64,000 bases of DNA from Limnochordia bacterium. Lineage in GTDB: Bacteria; Bacillota; Limnochordia; DUMW01. The stretch spans positions 16,571 through 80,570 of the forward strand of contig JALNWK010000005.1 in NCBI GenBank assembly GCA_023230925.1, given 5' to 3'. How positions within the stretch are numbered: the first letter of the stretch is position 1; every line of letters begins with the position of its first letter. The translations under genes and the position numbers were made by a program. Shown one piece after another: positions 61,248 through 64,000 of the stretch. The notes beneath the pieces are model-generated. The model was given only the letters and a program-made list of their open reading frames with translations. It searched no databases and had not been told where the DNA came from.

Positions 61248-63419
61248 CTATTGAATCAAATTCTGCCAACCTTCGGCGTTGAACATGAACTGATCCCCCG
61301 TGGTTCCAAGTTTGAACCTGCCCTCAGGCAATGCGTAGATACGGTACTCGACCCAAAACATGTTTTGAAGCTGGTTATACCGGAAGACTAGCTCCCGACA
61401 ATGTAAGTCCTTTGTTAAAGCTAGATCACCCCGTTGCCATTTATCCTCGATCCCTTTATAAATCCCGGCATAAACCAATGTCCACGTATCACTAAGCTTG
61501 ATGTTAATCTGGGCATCGAAACGGTCAAGTCTTCTTTTTAGCAGATTGTAACTAGCCCCAAGCTTGATACTCTGCTCGCCAAATCGTTTTTCAAATAAAC
61601 CAGTAGTGGATACCATCGCATTAGTATACGGATTAAATGCACCGGATAGACCTAGCTGCCAGCCACGTTCATCTGTCTGGTCACTCCGTACCTGAAAGGA
61701 AACATTAACATCCTGGAATCGACCGGTATGAATATTATACCCCCCGGATAAGGACCAGTCCGTTCTATCGCTTCTATAGGCTAACTGGTTGGTTAGTACT
61801 TGAGACGAGGTTGCCTGCTCAAAAGCAAAGGGACTCTCCCCGAGTACTTGCTGCACTTGGAGGGTTGAATTCATGCTCAGCTTACTAAGAAGCTGCCAAT
61901 TTAGGATTATCCTGGGATTAAACCGGGCGTAATAAGCGTCTTGACCATAGATGCTCAGGCTTTGTGTACTACCTAGACTGAGCTTAATCCCATCGGTCAG
62001 TTGATAAGATTTGTTCTTTAGATTTAATTCTAACGTGGAACGAACAGCCTCGGTTCCTTTGGGTTCTTCCCGGTATCGCCCCAATTTCAGCGTGAAATCA
62101 TAGGGCCAAGTCCCGATATACTTAGGACTACTCGTACTAAGGCTCAATTCCGGCAGTTTACTCACTGAATGCCAAGCTACAGCTTGATTCGATCCTAAGT
62201 TAGGATTAAGCTTTTGCTCAAATGCTAGATCAAATCGAAGGTCTGGCTGGATCTTAGATAGCTTGGCTAGGTACTCTACACGAGTTACAGGCAATTGCCC
62301 GTCCTGCTTAGTAGTATACTTACCTTGTATATTGCTACTCCAGTTACCGTCTAGCTGGGTAGACAATTTAACATCCCCAGTCAACTGTTCCGTAGTCTTT
62401 GTAGGTGTTTCGGTAAGATTATAGACTATCCCTACGCTCCCCGATGTTTTTTCTGTCTTCCCCTGCAATTGAAGGCCTGCTTGCAGTGCGTCTTTGCCTA
62501 TTCCATTACTAGTAAGATTAACCTGTCTTTCCATGCCACCGCTCAACTTCAGTGGACCGACGATAAGGTAATGGGCGAAACCACCACGCCATTGTCCTCC
62601 ACCAATTAACCTGTTCTGCCTGTACTCAATAAATAGCTGACCATTTTGGGCCTTGCTTAGAGTGTAATCACCTGTTGCTCCTAATACAATTCCACTACGC
62701 TGATGGTATTGTCCAGTAAGCTTACCTGATAGGTTATCATGCAAACGATAGTCCCATTTACCCCCAACAAACCAACCCCCCATTGCGGTATACCCGATCT
62801 CTGGAAGGTTAAGACTACCTTCTTCCTTAATCGGTAAGCTTAAATAGGGCCAATAGAACAGAGGAATATTACCCTCTTTGTATACCACGTTTCGGACAAC
62901 TAGTTTATCATTGGGATAGATCTCTAGTTTGTCCGCCTGCAAATGATAGTGCGGTTTTCCCAGGGAACAAGTGGTTGCTGTACCTTTGGTAATCACCAAG
63001 TGTTTTTCGTCGCTTTCAAACAGCTCACCTGACAAATATACCGGATCATTAAACTTCGGTACAGCTAGAGCCGCCTTAGCAGCATAAAAGGACCATTTCC
63101 CCGTATTCATGTCGTAGTAGAGGGCCTCTCCGGCAACCTCACCGTCCTGCAAGACCAACGATGCACTACCTTCAATCTTGAGCAAGTTATTAGCGAGATC
63201 CACCAGTAGCCGTTCCCCTTTGATCATCACCTGACCGTGTTTTATCTCCACCCCGCCATCGGCCTGCAGAAGGTCATCGCTGAGTCGATAGCTGACTTGC
63301 CCAAGAAACTCCACTTCAACCTTGTCCGTTGCAGCAAGTACGCGCATAGGCAACATCACAGAGGAAGTAATCATGACAATGACCAACATCACCGTACTTG
63401 CTAGCTGTCTCAAGTTCAC
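61248..63419 (-). CDS. lptD: LptD-type LPS translocon, outer membrane
   Basis: Protein of 723 residues with a signal peptide (about 1-29, ending VLAATD), an N-terminal OstA/jellyroll domain (about 32-190), and a large C-terminal barrel. The junction motif CSLGKPHYHLQADK followed by IPLFYWPYLSLPI is the hallmark of LptD. It inserts LPS into the outer leaflet. Only one cysteine, in TTCSLG, is evident, so the disulfide arrangement of E. coli LptD is absent. GTG start at 63419, or a TTG two codons later that fits AGGTGG better. First gene of the lptD-lptC-lptA unit. Confidence 0.9.
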   Translation of the reverse strand: MNLRQLASTVMLVIVMITSSVMLPMRVLAATDKVEVEFLGQVSYRLSDDLLQADGGVEIKHGQVMIKGERLLVDLANNLLKIEGSASLVLQDGEVAGEALYYDMNTGKWSFYAAKAALAVPKFNDPVYLSGELFESDEKHLVITKGTATTCSLGKPHYHLQADKLEIYPNDKLVVRNVVYKEGNIPLFYWPYLSLPIKEEGSLNLPEIGYTAMGGWFVGGKWDYRLHDNLSGKLTGQYHQRSGIVLGATGDYTLSKAQNGQLFIEYRQNRLIGGGQWRGGFAHYLIVGPLKLSGGMERQVNLTSNGIGKDALQAGLQLQGKTEKTSGSVGIVYNLTETPTKTTEQLTGDVKLSTQLDGNWSSNIQGKYTTKQDGQLPVTRVEYLAKLSKIQPDLRFDLAFEQKLNPNLGSNQAVAWHSVSKLPELSLSTSSPKYIGTWPYDFTLKLGRYREEPKGTEAVRSTLELNLKNKSYQLTDGIKLSLGSTQSLSIYGQDAYYARFNPRIILNWQLLSKLSMNSTLQVQQVLGESPFAFEQATSSQVLTNQLAYRSDRTDWSLSGGYNIHTGRFQDVNVSFQVRSDQTDERGWQLGLSGAFNPYTNAMVSTTGLFEKRFGEQSIKLGASYNLLKRRLDRFDAQINIKLSDTWTLVYAGIYKGIEDKWQRGDLALTKDLHCRELVFRYNQLQNMFWVEYRIYALPEGRFKLGTTGDQFMFNAEGWQNLIQ

Positions 63420-63897
63420 ACCACCTAAAAATAGTCTGTGCTTTTCATTTCTACAGAAAAGGGCAGATCCCTCCTGGCAGATTCAAGTCATGAGGAGGCT
63501 TTGGTAGTGCAGGACCTACGGTTTCACGACTGCAGAGGCAATCCAAGGTACTTCAAGGAGCATTCTGGGACTACTTTCATTAGACGCATACTCCTATTAA
63601 CAAACTCATCGTTGACCCATAGGTACAGATTTGCGTTCACGTCTGTATCTACCAAGAACATGCTTGGCAATAGACTAGTGATGACAGCATGATTTCAATA
63701 TGCTTTGAACTGAAACTTGCAAAAACCCATCAAAGGTTTCCTCTAATCTGAAAGCCAGCTTATTGACGGTATCAGAAAATAACAGAAAACCCTAGGGGTG
63801 CGATCAAAACAAGAGTAAGCGTCAAAGCGAACACACCTTGACAGCTAGGAAGAAAGGACGAAGCTTTAACGCTGTGTTTAGTCCAGCTCAGCGCAAC
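63420..63897. other. Intergenic region before lptD
   Basis: About 480 bases. A short plus-strand frame (63438-63692) has no good start signal and no recognisable product. On the minus strand before lptD there is an imperfect TCTGCC/GGCAGA hairpin near 63463-63481. No promoter with both boxes was found. Confidence 0.4.
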
Positions 63898-63922
63898 AAA
63901 AAGCCCCCACTGTTAGTGAGGG
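63898..63922 (-). terminator. Terminator of the gene entering from the right edge
   Basis: On the minus strand CCCTCACT and AGTGGGGG (63922-63915 and 63911-63904) pair, with one G-U pair, around a three-base loop. C then TTTTT follows. It lies 14 bases after a possible stop codon at 63936. Confidence 0.7.
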
Positions 63923-63935
63923 TTAGGATGATGCA

Positions 63936-64000
63936 TTATTTCTTCTTTGGTGTCCTGCAATAATTGGGTATCTCTTCGGACCACGGCAAGAACTTGGCTA
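63936..64000 (-). CDS. Possible 3' end of a gene cut by the window edge
   Basis: The minus-strand frame ending at a TAA at 63938-63936 reads AKFLPWSEEIPNYC and ends in TPKKK. It is chosen because a terminator lies just downstream. Another frame stays open to 63913. Only about 20 residues are visible and no family can be named. Confidence 0.3.
   Translation of the reverse strand, partial: AKFLPWSEEIPNYCRTPKKK

Noticed and set aside
63438..63692. Plus-strand 84-codon frame near the right edge
   Set aside because: No good start signal and no recognisable protein features.

Overview
The window looks like chromosomal DNA from an anaerobic member of the Firmicutes that has an outer membrane and lipopolysaccharide (a diderm Firmicute). 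Evidence for the diderm envelope: a lipid A pathway (lpxC, fabZ, lpxA, lpxI, lpxB), an Lpt export route (lptA, lptC, lptD, lptB, one lptF/G), an MsbA-type flippase, and two outer-membrane proteins with an N-terminal SLH domain and a C-terminal beta-barrel. Evidence for Firmicutes: AGGAGG-type ribosome binding sites, many GTG/TTG starts, sigma-A type promoters, Ktr-type potassium uptake, a CpsB/YwqE-type phosphatase and DUF2520-type pantothenate genes. A Limnochordia-like lineage is my best guess, but this is inference. Nearly every gene is on the minus strand; only the DUF4340-like gene (4848-5381) and the acyltransferase gene (15487-16110) are on the plus strand.

Layout from left to right. 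1-1606: start of the F-type ATP synthase operon (atpZ-like, atpI, atpB, atpE; atpE is cut by the window edge) with a clear promoter. 1690-5770: a membrane protein of unknown function, an oxidoreductase, a glycosyltransferase, a DUF4340-like protein and a small coiled-coil protein. 5971-8419: a PhoR/PhoB-type two-component system. 8714-14958: coenzyme A supply, transcribed coaX-coaBC, then after a leader with a terminator hairpin panG-panD-panB-panC and an aspartate aminotransferase. 15014-15486: a stretch with no recognisable gene. 15487-19064: an acyltransferase, nagA, a membrane protein and a ParB-like protein. 19158-28311: polysaccharide export and control (CpsB-type phosphatase, BY-kinase, Wzz-type protein, and a giant export protein with 23 SLBB repeats). 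28533-35635: a secreted protein, an SLH-barrel protein, a YqgF-like nuclease and a long-stalk SLH-barrel protein. 35973-41152: potassium uptake, a DUF3084 protein, LptF/G and LptB. 41281-63419: the outer-membrane/LPS block, transcribed lptD-lptC-lptA, an unusual ABC transporter pair, lpxC-fabZ-lpxA-lpxI-lpxB, an LpxB-like glycosyltransferase, msbA, a second LpxB-related gene, a predicted outer-membrane barrel and a giant TPR protein.

Together the right two thirds is an envelope-building region: make lipid A, flip it, carry it across the periplasm, insert it, tether the outer membrane through SLH stalks, and export polysaccharide. The least explained parts are the ABC transporter with a very large extracytoplasmic domain at 56940-59782, the tandemly duplicated TPR protein at 41281-47085 with its partner barrel, the 23-SLBB protein, and the structured leader in front of panG. 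No tRNA, rRNA, CRISPR array, complete insertion sequence or prophage was recognised.
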